NCBI GenBank assembly: GCA_025774805.1
Contig: JALGZR010000046.1
Location: forward strand, 1 to 63,515
Direction of reading: 5' to 3'
DNA length: 63,515 nt
Source: a bacterium
Lineage (GTDB): Bacteria > ARS69
Shown here: positions 16,574 through 25,548 of the stretch, piece after piece
How positions within the stretch are numbered: the stretch's first letter is position 1
How the letters are laid out: each line of letters starts with the position of its first letter
The notes under the pieces: generated by a model
What the model saw: the letters and a program-made list of their open reading frames with translations, nothing else
Told to the model about the DNA's origin: nothing
Databases searched by the model: none
Made by a program: the position numbers and the translations under genes

Positions 16574-16601
16574 TTGATCCGATCGGCTCCTCGGGTAGAT
16601 T
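16574..16601 (+). promoter_or_regulatory. possible sigma70-type promoter for mdh
   Basis: TTGATC (16574-16579) and TAGATT (16596-16601) are 16 bp apart, in a 250-bp gap after the tssM terminator-like repeat. The predicted leader before the mdh start is about 140 bases. The boxes are a moderate match only. Confidence 0.4.
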
Positions 16602-16745
16602 CACCTGGGTCCGTGCGCGCCGTCTGCGGCGCCTCCCTTCGGCGGGTCCGCGAGAGGATCCCGGGCGACTCGGGACGCGCGGGGTTCCGGTCTCGCCGTT
16701 TCTCACGGACTCATCGATCTACGTTGACAGAAAGGAGACAGACCG

Positions 16746-17765
16746 TTGCTCGACAAAATCGGCGTGATCGGCGCGGGGTATATCGGAGGAGTGCTCGTGC
16801 AGGAGCTGGTCCGGAGGCGCCTGGCCAAGACCGTCGCCGTCACCGACCCGGCTCCGTTCGTGAATCCGGACGATCCCCCCGAGCGGCAGGAGACGGCGAA
16901 GAAGCAGTCGGTCGCGAAGGGCAAGGCCCTCGACATCATGGAGGGGACCCCCCTGCTCGGCAGTGACACGATCCTCGAGGCGAGCAAGGGCTACGAGGTC
17001 CTCGACGGCTGCGACATGATCATCAACACGGCCGGCGTGCCTCGCAAGGCTCGACCCGACGGCAGCTTCCCCTCCCGTGAAGAGCTGCTCGAGATCAACC
17101 TCAAGGTTACCGGACAGGTCGCCGACGCCATTGCCCGCTACTGCAAGAACGCGATGATCATCTCCATCGCGAACCCGCTGGACGCGATCGTCTACACGCT
17201 GAACCGGAAGCTCGATCCCCCGAAGAACAAGATCGTGGGCATGGCGGGAATGCTCGACTCCTCGCGGTACCGCACGTTCGTCGCGCAGGCGGCCGGAGTG
17301 AGCGTGAGCAACGTCGAGGCGCTCGTGCTCGGCGGACACGGCGACACGATGGTTCCGGTCCGGAGCTGCTGCCGGATCGCGGGGATGCCGGTCGAGAAGT
17401 TCGTCCCCGCCGACGAGCTGGAGGCGATCGAGTCCCGCACGCGCAAGGCGGGCGGCGAGGTCGTCGGACTGCTCGGGTTCGGATCCGCGTTCGTCTCGCC
17501 GGCGCTCTCCGCCCTCGACATGGCGGAGGCGATCATCTACGACAAGAAGAAGATCGTCGCGGCCTGCGCGCGGCTGGAAGGCGAGTACGGCGTGAAGGGG
17601 CTCTTCGTCGGCGTGCCGGTCATCCTCGGCGCCGGCGGCGTGGAGCGGATCATCGAGCACGACCTGACCGACTCCGAGAAGAGCGCGCTCGACAAGTCCG
17701 TCGCCGCGGTCCGGAAGACCTGCGAGGAGGTCGACCGGATGCTCGGAGCGTCGGCGGCCGTCTGA
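16746..17765 (+). CDS. mdh: malate dehydrogenase (LDH-like type)
   Basis: The protein has 339 residues from a TTG preceded by AAAGGAGACA, a strong ribosome binding site. It would catalyse NAD-dependent interconversion of malate and oxaloacetate in the cytoplasm. Motifs seen are the nucleotide-binding GVIGAGYIGG near residue 6, INTAGVPRK, SIANPLDAIVY, the catalytic histidine in GGHGDTMVPV, and LGAGGVERI near the end. An insertion of about 15 residues rich in Pro and charge (PFVNPDDPPERQ) follows the first Asp of the dinucleotide fold, and the substrate loop RKARPDGSFPSREE is longer than in typical enzymes (which read close to RKPGMSREDL). These inserts explain a length above the usual 310-320. 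Lactate dehydrogenase is less likely because of the VPRK loop. Confidence 0.9.
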   Translation: MLDKIGVIGAGYIGGVLVQELVRRRLAKTVAVTDPAPFVNPDDPPERQETAKKQSVAKGKALDIMEGTPLLGSDTILEASKGYEVLDGCDMIINTAGVPRKARPDGSFPSREELLEINLKVTGQVADAIARYCKNAMIISIANPLDAIVYTLNRKLDPPKNKIVGMAGMLDSSRYRTFVAQAAGVSVSNVEALVLGGHGDTMVPVRSCCRIAGMPVEKFVPADELEAIESRTRKAGGEVVGLLGFGSAFVSPALSALDMAEAIIYDKKKIVAACARLEGEYGVKGLFVGVPVILGAGGVERIIEHDLTDSEKSALDKSVAAVRKTCEEVDRMLGASAAV

Positions 17766-17948
17766 CGGAACCGGCCGTCTCGTGGGTCGGGTCGCCCGCG
17801 GGACGGCGGGGCACCCGGCGCCCAGGGGGCGAGTCCGGTGGGCTCGCCCCTTCCCATGCCCGTCCGCGGCGGCGGCCCCGCGATGAGCGCCGGCGGGCCG
17901 GACGGACCCGCGATTCGCCCGTGCACGACGGGGAGGAGCGACGCTGAG

Positions 17949-19049
17949 GTGAGATCACGAGGCAGCGGAGGCGGAACGCTCGCGCTCCTGCTCTCCGCCG
18001 CGCTGCTCGCGCCCCCGGTCCGCGCGACCGCCGACGAGGAAGCCGAACCCGGCCACACCGTCATTCCGATTCCGATCTTCTTCTACACTCCGGAGACGGA
18101 GACGGGCTTCGGCGCGTCGGTCATCTGGTTTTTCCGGCTGTCCGAGGACGCTCCTCCCGATCGTCCCTCCTCCCTGGCCCCCGTTCTCATCTACACGATG
18201 AAGGAGCAGGTGATCGCGAATCTCGAAGCCGACCTCCACCTCCGGGGCGGGGCGTGGCGACTCGTCACCGAGATCGGAGGTGTCCGTTTCCCGAACACGT
18301 TTTGGGGGATCGGCAACGAGACGCCCGACTCGAACGAGGAGGATTTCACCCCTCGGGCTTACACGGGGCTCCTGCGTCTCCAGCGGCAGATCGCCCCCGC
18401 GTGGTTCGCCGGGATCACCGCCTCCTTCGCGTACCGGGAGCTGGAAGAGGTGGAGCCGGAGGGCCTTCTCGACCTCGGTCTCGTCGGCGGCACGGAGGAC
18501 GGCCGGGTGGCGGGGATCGGGCTCGTCGTCACGCGCGACACGCGGGACCGCTCCGTCTACCCGCGGGCCGGCGGCTATCAGGAGCTCGAGATTCGCGTCC
18601 ACGAGGCCGCCCTCGGGAGTGACTGGAGCTACACCAGCCTCTCCTCGGATCTGAAGGCGTACGTTTCGGTTCGCGAGTCCCAGGTGCTGGCTCTGCAGGC
18701 GGTCGGAACGGTCCAGAGCGCCGCGCCCCCCTTCGATCTCCTGCCGCAGATCGGCGGCGATTCGTTGCTTCGCGGTTACTTTGGCGGTCGCTGGCGGGAT
18801 CGCGCCCTGCTGGCATTCCAGGCGGAGTATCGCGTTCCCGTCAAGTGGCGGATCGGTGCCGTGGCGTTCGCCGGTGTGGGACAGGTCGCGCACGACGCGG
18901 ACGGGTTCCGCCTCGACGGCTTTCGGGCGTCGGGAGGGGCCGGGCTCCGATTCCTACTGAGCCCGGAGGAGGGATTCCAGCTCCGAGCGGACTGGGGGGC
19001 CGGCGACGGGTCGAGCGGCTTCTACCTCGCGTTCGGGGAGGCGTTCTGA
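17949..19049 (+). CDS. Omp85/BamA-type outer-membrane beta-barrel protein
   Basis: The GTG at 17949, preceded by GGAGGAG, gives 366 residues with a good signal peptide (GTLALLLSAALLAPPVRATA); a longer frame starting at 17838 adds an unlikely leader. The mature protein alternates aromatic and polar residues as in a barrel (FGASVIWFF, WRLVTEIGGVRFPNTFWGIGNETP, GIGLVVTRDTRDRSVYPRAGGY). LRGYFGGRWRDR matches the conserved L6-loop V-R-G-[FY] region of Omp85 barrels, and the last residues, FYLAFGEAF, end in Phe as needed for barrel insertion. No POTRA domain is present, so it is a barrel-only member (surface antigen D15 type). The cargo or role is unknown. The F-G-I-G-N-E pattern is frequent in this subgroup. 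Confidence 0.8.
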   Translation: MRSRGSGGGTLALLLSAALLAPPVRATADEEAEPGHTVIPIPIFFYTPETETGFGASVIWFFRLSEDAPPDRPSSLAPVLIYTMKEQVIANLEADLHLRGGAWRLVTEIGGVRFPNTFWGIGNETPDSNEEDFTPRAYTGLLRLQRQIAPAWFAGITASFAYRELEEVEPEGLLDLGLVGGTEDGRVAGIGLVVTRDTRDRSVYPRAGGYQELEIRVHEAALGSDWSYTSLSSDLKAYVSVRESQVLALQAVGTVQSAAPPFDLLPQIGGDSLLRGYFGGRWRDRALLAFQAEYRVPVKWRIGAVAFAGVGQVAHDADGFRLDGFRASGGAGLRFLLSPEEGFQLRADWGAGDGSSGFYLAFGEAF

Positions 19050-19205
19050 GGCGACTCCCGAAAGTGGCCGCCCGTCTGGACGCCCCGCCGACCCGGGTGC
19101 CATACTGCGTACGGGGCCTCCGTGCGAACGGGGAGAGGCGATGCCCCCCAGCGGAGCCCGCGGCCCGCGTCGATCCGCGAGTCGGAAGGAAGGAGCGCTG
19201 CGTCC

Positions 19206-20180
19206 GTGTCCGTCGTTCAGTGCGAGCTCTGTCCGAAGAGCTGCCGCGTCGAGCCGGGCCAGAGCGGTGAGTGCCGCATCCGGGTCAACGTCGACGGGAA
19301 GCTGTTGGCGGTCACCTACGGTCACCCCTGCTCCGTGCACGTCGATCCCATCGAGAAGAAGCCGCTGTTCCACGTCCTTCCGGGCACGCCGATCCTGTCC
19401 CTGGCGACCGTCGGGTGCAATCTCCACTGCAAGAACTGTCAGAACTGGGAGATCTCGCAGGAGAACCCGGAAAACGTGTCGGCCCGTCCCGTTCACCCGG
19501 CGGCGGTCCCGATTCTCGCCTACGATTACGGCTGTCGCTCCGTCGCGTACACCTACACCGATCCGGTGGTCTTCTACGAGTACGCGCGGGACAGCTCCGA
19601 GCGGGCGAAGGAGGCGAACCTGCGCAACGTGCTCGTCACGGCGGGCTACATCAACCAGGATCCGCTCGAGGAGCTCTGTCGATTCGTCGACGCCGCGAAC
19701 ATCGATCTCAAAGCACTCTCCGACACGTTCTACCGGGACGTCTGCGGGGCGACCCTCGCCCCGGTGCTGAATACGCTCGTCGTGGCCAAATCGCGGGGAG
19801 TGCTCGTCGAGGTCACGAACCTCGTGATCCCTACGCTCAACGATTCCGACGACGATCTGCTCCGCCTCTGCCGGTGGATCGCGGAGAATCTCGGCCGGGA
19901 GACGCCGCTTCACTTCTCCCGCTTCTTCCCCCACCATCAGATGAAAAACCTGCCCCCGACGCCGGCCGCCGCGCTCGATCGCGCCCGGGAGATCGCGCGC
20001 GGTGAGGGGATGCAGCACGTCTACATCGGCAACATCCAGCGACCCGAGGCGAGCAACACGTACTGTCCCTCGTGCGGAGAGCTGCTCATCGAGCGCGTGC
20101 GGTATCGCGTGAACCGGAACCGGGTGCGGTCGGGCAAGTGTCCCGACTGCGCGGCCGATATCTACGGAATCTGGTCGTGA
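19206..20180 (+). CDS. amrS: AmmeMemoRadiSam system radical SAM enzyme AmrS
   Basis: The protein has 324 residues from a GTG with GGAAGGAG upstream. The radical SAM 4Fe-4S motif is CNLHCKNCQNW (Cys71, Cys75, Cys78). An N-terminal cysteine cluster (CELCPKSC and GEC) and a C-terminal zinc-ribbon-like CPSC...CPDC are typical of the AmrS family, as are SVHVDPIEKKPLFH and HFSRFFPHHQM. The enzyme is cytosolic; its substrate is not established. It overlaps the next small gene by GTGA and is followed by MEMO and AMMECR1 coding sequence, the full AmmeMemoRadiSam set. PflA-type activases share the fold but lack this context. Confidence 0.92.
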   Translation: MSVVQCELCPKSCRVEPGQSGECRIRVNVDGKLLAVTYGHPCSVHVDPIEKKPLFHVLPGTPILSLATVGCNLHCKNCQNWEISQENPENVSARPVHPAAVPILAYDYGCRSVAYTYTDPVVFYEYARDSSERAKEANLRNVLVTAGYINQDPLEELCRFVDAANIDLKALSDTFYRDVCGATLAPVLNTLVVAKSRGVLVEVTNLVIPTLNDSDDDLLRLCRWIAENLGRETPLHFSRFFPHHQMKNLPPTPAAALDRAREIARGEGMQHVYIGNIQRPEASNTYCPSCGELLIERVRYRVNRNRVRSGKCPDCAADIYGIWS

Positions 20181-20365
20181 GACGACGGCGTTTTCTCGAA
20201 ATGGCCCTCGAGGGCTTGGCACTCGTCGTGATTCCGATCGGGCGGGTCGCGGGGCGGGTTCTTCCCCCCCGCGTGACGGAGGCGATCCGGACCCGGCGGT
20301 ATCCCGGAAAGGTGGTCGGGCTCGATCCGAAGGAGGTCCGGCGTCCGGGCCGGTGGGCCGGCTGA
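20177..20365 (+). CDS. small Tat-signal protein of the AmmeMemoRadiSam operon
   Basis: This is a 62-residue protein starting at a GTG that overlaps the amrS stop codon (GTGA). The N-terminus RRRRFLEMALEGLALVVIP looks like a twin-arginine signal, and the tail contains RRYPGKVVGLDPKEVRRPG and ends GRWAG. I recall short proteins of this design beside AmrS/AMMECR1 genes, but cannot check that here. It has no ATG start and is short, so it is easily missed. The mature part is very basic. The function is unknown; export to the periplasm or anchoring at the membrane is inferred from the signal. Confidence 0.65.
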   Translation: MRRRRFLEMALEGLALVVIPIGRVAGRVLPPRVTEAIRTRRYPGKVVGLDPKEVRRPGRWAG

Positions 20366-20442
20366 GCGTTCCGTCCGGCGGAGGACGCGAGGCATCCGGG
20401 GAACCGGCGCGTGCGACCGGCGGCCGGGGGGAGAGAAGAGCG

Positions 20443-21271
20443 ATGTCGAGAAGAGCGTGGATCCTCACCGCGGGACTCGCCGGAATCGTGGTGGCCGCCG
20501 TCGCTCTCCTCGCGCGGCTCGCACCCGACCGCTCCCTCGCTCCGCCTCCGTCGGATTCGGAGGTGGTGCCGGCCTCCGTGCCTTCGACGGCGCCCCCGAG
20601 ACGGGTCCTCGTGTCCTCTCTGGCCGGAAGCTGGTACACGGCGGATCGCGAGAAGCTGTCCGCCCAGCTCGAGGAGTTCCTGGTCCGGGCGCGCACGGAT
20701 GCCGACGCCGAGCCTCCCGAAGACGTGCTCGCCCTCATCCTGCCCCATGCGGGCTACCGATACTCCGGACAGACGGCCGCCTACGGGATTCGTGAGATCG
20801 AGGGAGGGGGATACCGTCGCGTCGTCGTTCTGGGACCGACTCACCGCGTCCCGCTGGAGAACGCGGCCAGCGTTCCGAACGCGACGCACTACGCGACTCC
20901 CCTCGGGGAGGTCCCGCTCGACCTCGAGTTCGTCGCCGCGCTCCGCAGGCACTCGCTCTTCCGCTCCGTTCCCGAGGCCCACGACGGAGAGCACAGCGTG
21001 CAGATCGAGATTCCCCTCCTCCAGGTGGCTCTCGAGGAGTTCTCCCTCGTGCCGATCGTCGTCGGTCAGCTCGACCTCGGGACGACCCGTCGGATGGCGG
21101 AGATCCTGCGCGGCCTCGTCGATCCGGCCACGCTCGTGATCGTGAGCAGCGATTTCACCCACTACGGCTCCCGTTTCGGCTACTTCCCGTTCACCGAGAA
21201 CGTCCCCGAGAACCTGCGGGAGCTCGATTTCGGCTCGTTCGAGCGGATCCGCGCCAAGGACCTGGCATCCG
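20443..21271 (+). CDS. amrB: MEMO-family protein (AmmeMemoRadiSam protein B), 5' part of a frame-broken gene
   Basis: From the ATG at 20443 the protein has a membrane anchor or uncleaved signal (WILTAGLAGIVVAAVALLARLA), a Pro-rich linker, then a MEMO domain: LAGSWYTAD, LPHAGYRYSG, VLGPTHRVPLENAA, EHSVQIEIPLLQ and SSDFTHYGSRFG. Histidines in these motifs line the metal site of the MEMO/extradiol dioxygenase-like fold. At about 21262-21266 the frame changes: this frame reads KDLASGG and then shadow sequence, while the next frame resumes with HPVGVLLAML. About 20 residues normally found between, including the conserved I-C-G cysteine segment, are absent. The downstream part is listed separately. 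Either a deletion in the genome or an assembly error is possible. Confidence 0.8.
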
Positions 21272-21997
21272 GTGGGTGTGCTGTTGGCGATGCTTCCCCC
21301 GAAGTCGGATCCGCGCCTTCTCCGCTACGACACGTCGGGAGAGATCATGAAAGACCATTCGAGTTCGGTGAGCTATCTCTCCGTATCGATCTCCGGCCGG
21401 TGGCCGAAACCCGCGAGGGCGGAACCGGCCGGCACCGCGGCCCTCCTCCCGGAGGAGCGCGAGTCGCTGCTGCGCCTGGCCCGGGGATCCATTCTCAACA
21501 CGCTCGAGAACGGAACGCTTCCCGAGCCGGAGGAGCTCGGGGTCGAGATCACGCCGACCCTGCAGTCCCTGCGGGGTGCGTTCGTCACCCTGACCCGGGG
21601 GGGGCAGCTTCGGGGATGTATCGGCGACATCTTTCCCCAGCAGCCGCTCTACCGATCCGTCATGGTGAACGCCGTTCACGCCGCGATCCACGACCGCCGA
21701 TTCCGACCGGTGACGCCGGAGGAGATCCCCGAGCTCCGCATCGAGATCTCGGTCCTCACGCCGCAGCGGACGATCGAGACGGTCGAGGAAATCGTCGTAG
21801 GGACCCACGGCGTGGTCCTGGAGAAGGCCGGCCGGCGCGCGGTCTTTCTTCCCCAGGTGGCCCCCGAGCAGGGGTGGGACCGCGACGAGATGCTCACGCA
21901 CCTCGCGCGCAAGGCGGGTCTTCGGGGGGACGCGTGGAGAGACGGCGCTTCCTTCACCGTCTTCGAGGCGCGCGTCTTTGGTGAGGAGGAAGGTTGA
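21266..21997 (+). CDS. amrA: MEMO C-terminus plus AMMECR1 domain (AmmeMemoRadiSam protein A), 3' part of the frame-broken gene
   Basis: This frame begins with the last MEMO strand-helix region (HPVGVLLAMLPPKSDPRLLRYDTSG and SSSVSYLSVSI, split here only by my excerpting). A linker leads to a complete AMMECR1 domain: LLPEERESLLRLARGSI, LRGAFVTLTRGGQLRGCIGD with the family's R-G-C-I-G motif, NAVHAAIHDRRF, ELRIEISVLTP and VFLPQVAPEQGWDRDEML. It ends in a TGA that overlaps the TTG start of the next gene. In the intact ancestor MEMO and AMMECR1 were one polypeptide. The AMMECR1 part itself is undamaged. It could still be made by internal initiation at the GTG at 21272, though I see no convincing ribosome binding site there. 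Confidence 0.8.
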   Translation, partial: HPVGVLLAMLPPKSDPRLLRYDTSGEIMKDHSSSVSYLSVSISGRWPKPARAEPAGTAALLPEERESLLRLARGSILNTLENGTLPEPEELGVEITPTLQSLRGAFVTLTRGGQLRGCIGDIFPQQPLYRSVMVNAVHAAIHDRRFRPVTPEEIPELRIEISVLTPQRTIETVEEIVVGTHGVVLEKAGRRAVFLPQVAPEQGWDRDEMLTHLARKAGLRGDAWRDGASFTVFEARVFGEEEG

Positions 21998-24900
21998 GCG
22001 TCGGTCCGTCTCTCCTCGTCTTTGCCCTCGGTTTCACCGCTCTCCTCGCCCAGACGCTTCTTTTCCGGGACTTCCTCACCGCCTTCGAAGGCAATGAAAT
22101 CGGCGTCGGGAGCTTTTTCGGCTCCTGGTTCCTCTGGATCGCCGTAGGGGCGTTGCTCGCGCGGGCCCGGCCGCGGACCGCGAACTGGCTCGTTCCGCTG
22201 ACCCTCCTCTACCTTCCCGCCTTCGCGATCGAGCACGAGTCGATCCGGTCCATCCGGGCGATCGCGGGGGTGGCCTCGTACGAGGTGTTTCCGTTTCGGG
22301 CCATGCTTCTCCTCTCGGTCGTGACGAACGCGCCGGTGAGTCTGGTGACGGGCGGGCTCTTCACGCTCGCCTGCCGCTGGTGGGAGTGGCGGGCTTCCCC
22401 GGGCGGACTCCCCGTGGCCCGGGTCTTCGTTCTCGAGACGCTGGGGGCGGCGGCCGGAGGAGCCGCCGTCACCGCGATGCTGGCGCGGGGCTGGCCGGGG
22501 CCGACCGCCTTCCTCGTCGGATCGGTCGTTCTCGTCGCGGCGGTGGCGGCGACCGGTTCGGGGCGCGTTCTCCGCTATCTTCCCCTGGCCGCGCTGCTCG
22601 CCGCGCACGCGGCCGGGATCGGTCCCCGGTGGGCCGAGGCGGACGCCCTCGGGGCGTGGACCCGGCTGCTTCCCGAGGACACCTACCGCGGACGCTTCGC
22701 CACACCGCAGGCCGAATACCTGCACGGCGAACGGGAGGGGCAGTTCCTGGTGATGAGCGGGGGAGGCGTCGTGGAGTCGCTGCCTGACGACGAACGGGGG
22801 GGCGAGATCACCGCCCTCGCCCTCTCCCAGCATCCGGAGACGCGACGGGCGCTCGTCGTGGGACCCGGATCGCTCGCGATCTGCCGCCAGCTCCGGGAGC
22901 TGCCCCGAATCACGGACGTGACGTGGCTGCACCCCGACCCCTCGTACCCGGCCGAGCTCGCGGGAATCCTGCCCGAGCCCCTTCGCGCCGATCTCGCCGG
23001 GCTCGACATTCCCGGCCTCGACGTGCGGGATCACCTGCGAAGCGGCGACGGCCGCTACGACCTCGTGCTGCTGAACCTCCCGGACGCGACCACGCTCGTG
23101 CTCAATCGCTACTTCACCCGGGAGTTCCTGACGCTCCTGAAGGAACGTCTCGAGCCCGACGGCGTCGTTGCCGTGCGCATCACGGGAGCGGCGAACTTTC
23201 TCGGAGGAGAGCTGGCCTTCCTCGGCGGCTCGGCGCTGGCGACGCTGCGGGCGTCGTTCGACCGGGTCGCGCTCAAGCCCGGGGACGAGAGCTGGTTGTT
23301 CGCCTCGGACGGAACCGCCCTCAGCGAGTCGCCCGCACTCCTTCGCGATCGGTTCGCCGCGCTCGAGGGCGCCGATCGGATCTTCCCCCCGGACGGAATC
23401 CTGTCTCTGGTCCCGCCCGATCGCATCGCGTTCCAGTACGCGAAGTACCGCGAGGCCGCCGAACGGGCCGGTCCGGAGATGCTCGTCAACACCGACGACC
23501 GCCCCAAGGCGCTTCTCTTCGCTCTGCTCGTCTCCCTGCGGCAGGCGGGGGTGAAGGGCCTGACCCGGATCGTGAGCGCACTCCTCTCCGGAGGGGTGTG
23601 GATGCTGGCGGGGGCGATCCTCCTCTACCCTCTCCTTCGCCTCGGTTACGTGCTCACCGATCGCTCGATCCGCGCGCGCCGTTCGCACCACGGTTTCGAC
23701 GCGGGGGCTCTCGTTTTCGCGACCGGGCTCGTCGGGATGGCGTTGAGCGTCTGGCTCATGTTCGCCTACCAGTCACGCTTCGGCTCGCTCTTCCTCCACG
23801 TCGGACTTCTCTCCGCCCTCTTCATGCTCGGCTCCTTCGGAGGCGCCCTCACCGCGGAGCGGGCCCTCCGCCGGTGGACCGACGAGCCCCCGGCTCTCCT
23901 TCCCGGGATTCTCGCGGTCCACGTCGTCGCGATCGCCGGGATCGTGGCCGTCGCGGGGGACTCGTCTCCCGCGCTCTTCGGCCTCTCGTTCGGGATCGCG
24001 GGACTCCTGACCGGCGTGTACTTCCCGATCGCGGCCCACCGCCTCCGGGCCGCGGGGCGGGAGTCGGCGGAGTCGGGCGCCGTTCTCGAGACCGTCGACC
24101 ACCTCGGCGCGGCGGCCGGGGCGGTGCTCACCGGTCTCTTCCTCCTGCCGCTCTTCGGCGGGACGGTGTCGGGAGCGCTGCTCGCCCTTCCCGTGGCGAT
24201 CCAGCTGCCGATCGCCCTCGTGCGTCGAGGCGCGCCGATCTCCGCCGAGCACGGGGACCCGGCGGATCGAGCCGACCGCTTCGTGCGGGCGGCCGGCTAC
24301 ACGATCTTCGGGATCGGTGCCGCCGCGCTCCTCGCGTCCGGAATCGCCGCCGGCCTCCGGCGCGGTCAGGAGGGAGAGCGTCTGCTCGCGGCGGCGCACG
24401 AGATGGCCGGAGGAGAGGAGCCGGAGCCGCAGGACGTCCGGCCCGCGGACGGGCCCCCGTTCCGGTACTGGAAGGGGACGGATCCCGAGGACGCGTCCGT
24501 GACGCTGGTCTTCAGCAGTGCCGGTCTGGCCGAAGGGATTCACGGCTACGGAGGTCCGCTGACGCTCGGGGTCGCGGTGAGTTCCGAGGGAGAGCTCCGG
24601 GGGTTCAAGATCCTCCGCTCACGCGAGACCCCGGCCTACCTGGAGCTGCTCCACCCGTGGAGAGACCGACTTCTCGGGAGAGACCTGTTCGCGTCGGAGG
24701 TTTTCCGCGACGTCGACGGCGTGACGGGGGCCACTCTCACGTCGAACGCGATTCTCGCGACGCTCTCCGCCGCGGGGCGGGGGTTCGCCTCGCGGGCGCT
24801 CGGACGGGAGATCGGCGAACCGGCCCCGCCGCGCACGGAGCGCGGGATCGACCCGTCGTTCGCGTGGGTCGCCGCGTTTCTCGCCGCCGCGATCCTCGTC

Positions 24901-25548
24901 CGGTTCCGGCCGGGGAGGTGGCGGCGGCGCGGCTTTCTCCTGGCGGCCTTCCTCGTTCTCGGCCTTCAGAAGAACCTGCAGTACTCCTCTCACCACGTGT
25001 TCTCGCTGCTGGGCGGAACCCTTCCGGCGGCGGGAGCCAGCGCGGCGTTTCTTCTCGTCGTCGGGGTTCCGGTCCTCACCCTGCTCGTCGGCAACGTCTA
25101 CTGCGGCTGGGTCTGTCCCTTCGGCGCGCTGCAGGAGCTTGTGGGCGAGCTCCGCCCACGACGGCTCGTCACCGATCCGGAGAAGGGAATCTGGCGGACC
25201 GGCCGACTCGTGAAGTACGGCCTGCTGTTTCTCCTCGTTCTCTCCTTCGCGCTCACCCGCGATCCCTCCGTTCTGGCCGCCGATCCGCTGACGACGTTCT
25301 ACGGGGCCGTCCGGCGCAACGCGGTCTGGGTGGTCGGGGTCGGCGCGATCGCACTGTCGATCCCGTTCCGCCGCTTCTGGTGCCGGAACCTCTGCCCGGC
25401 GGGCGCGTTCCTCTCTCTGCTCAATCTCGTGCGACTCGTCCGGAAGCTGAGCCCCGCGACCCAGCCGGGCCGCTGCGATCTCGGAGTCCGCAATCCGCGC
25501 GAGCTCGACTGCCTCCGCTGCGACCGGTGCTTCCATGCGACGGATTGA
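21994..25548 (+). CDS. giant membrane fusion: spermidine-synthase-like / FMN-binding / NapH-like 4Fe-4S protein
   Basis: The protein has 1184 residues from a TTG overlapping the previous stop, with GAGGAGGAAGG upstream. Residues 1-200 hold about seven membrane helices. Residues 215-510 form a Rossmann domain like membrane-bound spermidine synthases (ALVVGPGSLAICRQL, YDLVLLNLPDATTLVLNRY). Residues 525-790 are a second multi-helix block. Residues 820-945 form an FMN-binding domain with TGATLT at 911-916; Thr916 is the expected covalent FMN site, as in RnfG/NqrC/NosR. The C-terminal part has membrane helices and cysteine motifs CGWVC (1037-1041) and CRNLC (1130-1134), as in NapH/NosR polyferredoxins, ending CLRCDRC. 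It looks like a transmembrane electron-transfer protein fused to a methyltransferase-like fold. Lack of acidic substrate residues makes true spermidine synthesis doubtful. Confidence 0.88.
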   Translation: MSVGPSLLVFALGFTALLAQTLLFRDFLTAFEGNEIGVGSFFGSWFLWIAVGALLARARPRTANWLVPLTLLYLPAFAIEHESIRSIRAIAGVASYEVFPFRAMLLLSVVTNAPVSLVTGGLFTLACRWWEWRASPGGLPVARVFVLETLGAAAGGAAVTAMLARGWPGPTAFLVGSVVLVAAVAATGSGRVLRYLPLAALLAAHAAGIGPRWAEADALGAWTRLLPEDTYRGRFATPQAEYLHGEREGQFLVMSGGGVVESLPDDERGGEITALALSQHPETRRALVVGPGSLAICRQLRELPRITDVTWLHPDPSYPAELAGILPEPLRADLAGLDIPGLDVRDHLRSGDGRYDLVLLNLPDATTLVLNRYFTREFLTLLKERLEPDGVVAVRITGAANFLGGELAFLGGSALATLRASFDRVALKPGDESWLFASDGTALSESPALLRDRFAALEGADRIFPPDGILSLVPPDRIAFQYAKYREAAERAGPEMLVNTDDRPKALLFALLVSLRQAGVKGLTRIVSALLSGGVWMLAGAILLYPLLRLGYVLTDRSIRARRSHHGFDAGALVFATGLVGMALSVWLMFAYQSRFGSLFLHVGLLSALFMLGSFGGALTAERALRRWTDEPPALLPGILAVHVVAIAGIVAVAGDSSPALFGLSFGIAGLLTGVYFPIAAHRLRAAGRESAESGAVLETVDHLGAAAGAVLTGLFLLPLFGGTVSGALLALPVAIQLPIALVRRGAPISAEHGDPADRADRFVRAAGYTIFGIGAAALLASGIAAGLRRGQEGERLLAAAHEMAGGEEPEPQDVRPADGPPFRYWKGTDPEDASVTLVFSSAGLAEGIHGYGGPLTLGVAVSSEGELRGFKILRSRETPAYLELLHPWRDRLLGRDLFASEVFRDVDGVTGATLTSNAILATLSAAGRGFASRALGREIGEPAPPRTERGIDPSFAWVAAFLAAAILVRFRPGRWRRRGFLLAAFLVLGLQKNLQYSSHHVFSLLGGTLPAAGASAAFLLVVGVPVLTLLVGNVYCGWVCPFGALQELVGELRPRRLVTDPEKGIWRTGRLVKYGLLFLLVLSFALTRDPSVLAADPLTTFYGAVRRNAVWVVGVGAIALSIPFRRFWCRNLCPAGAFLSLLNLVRLVRKLSPATQPGRCDLGVRNPRELDCLRCDRCFHATD

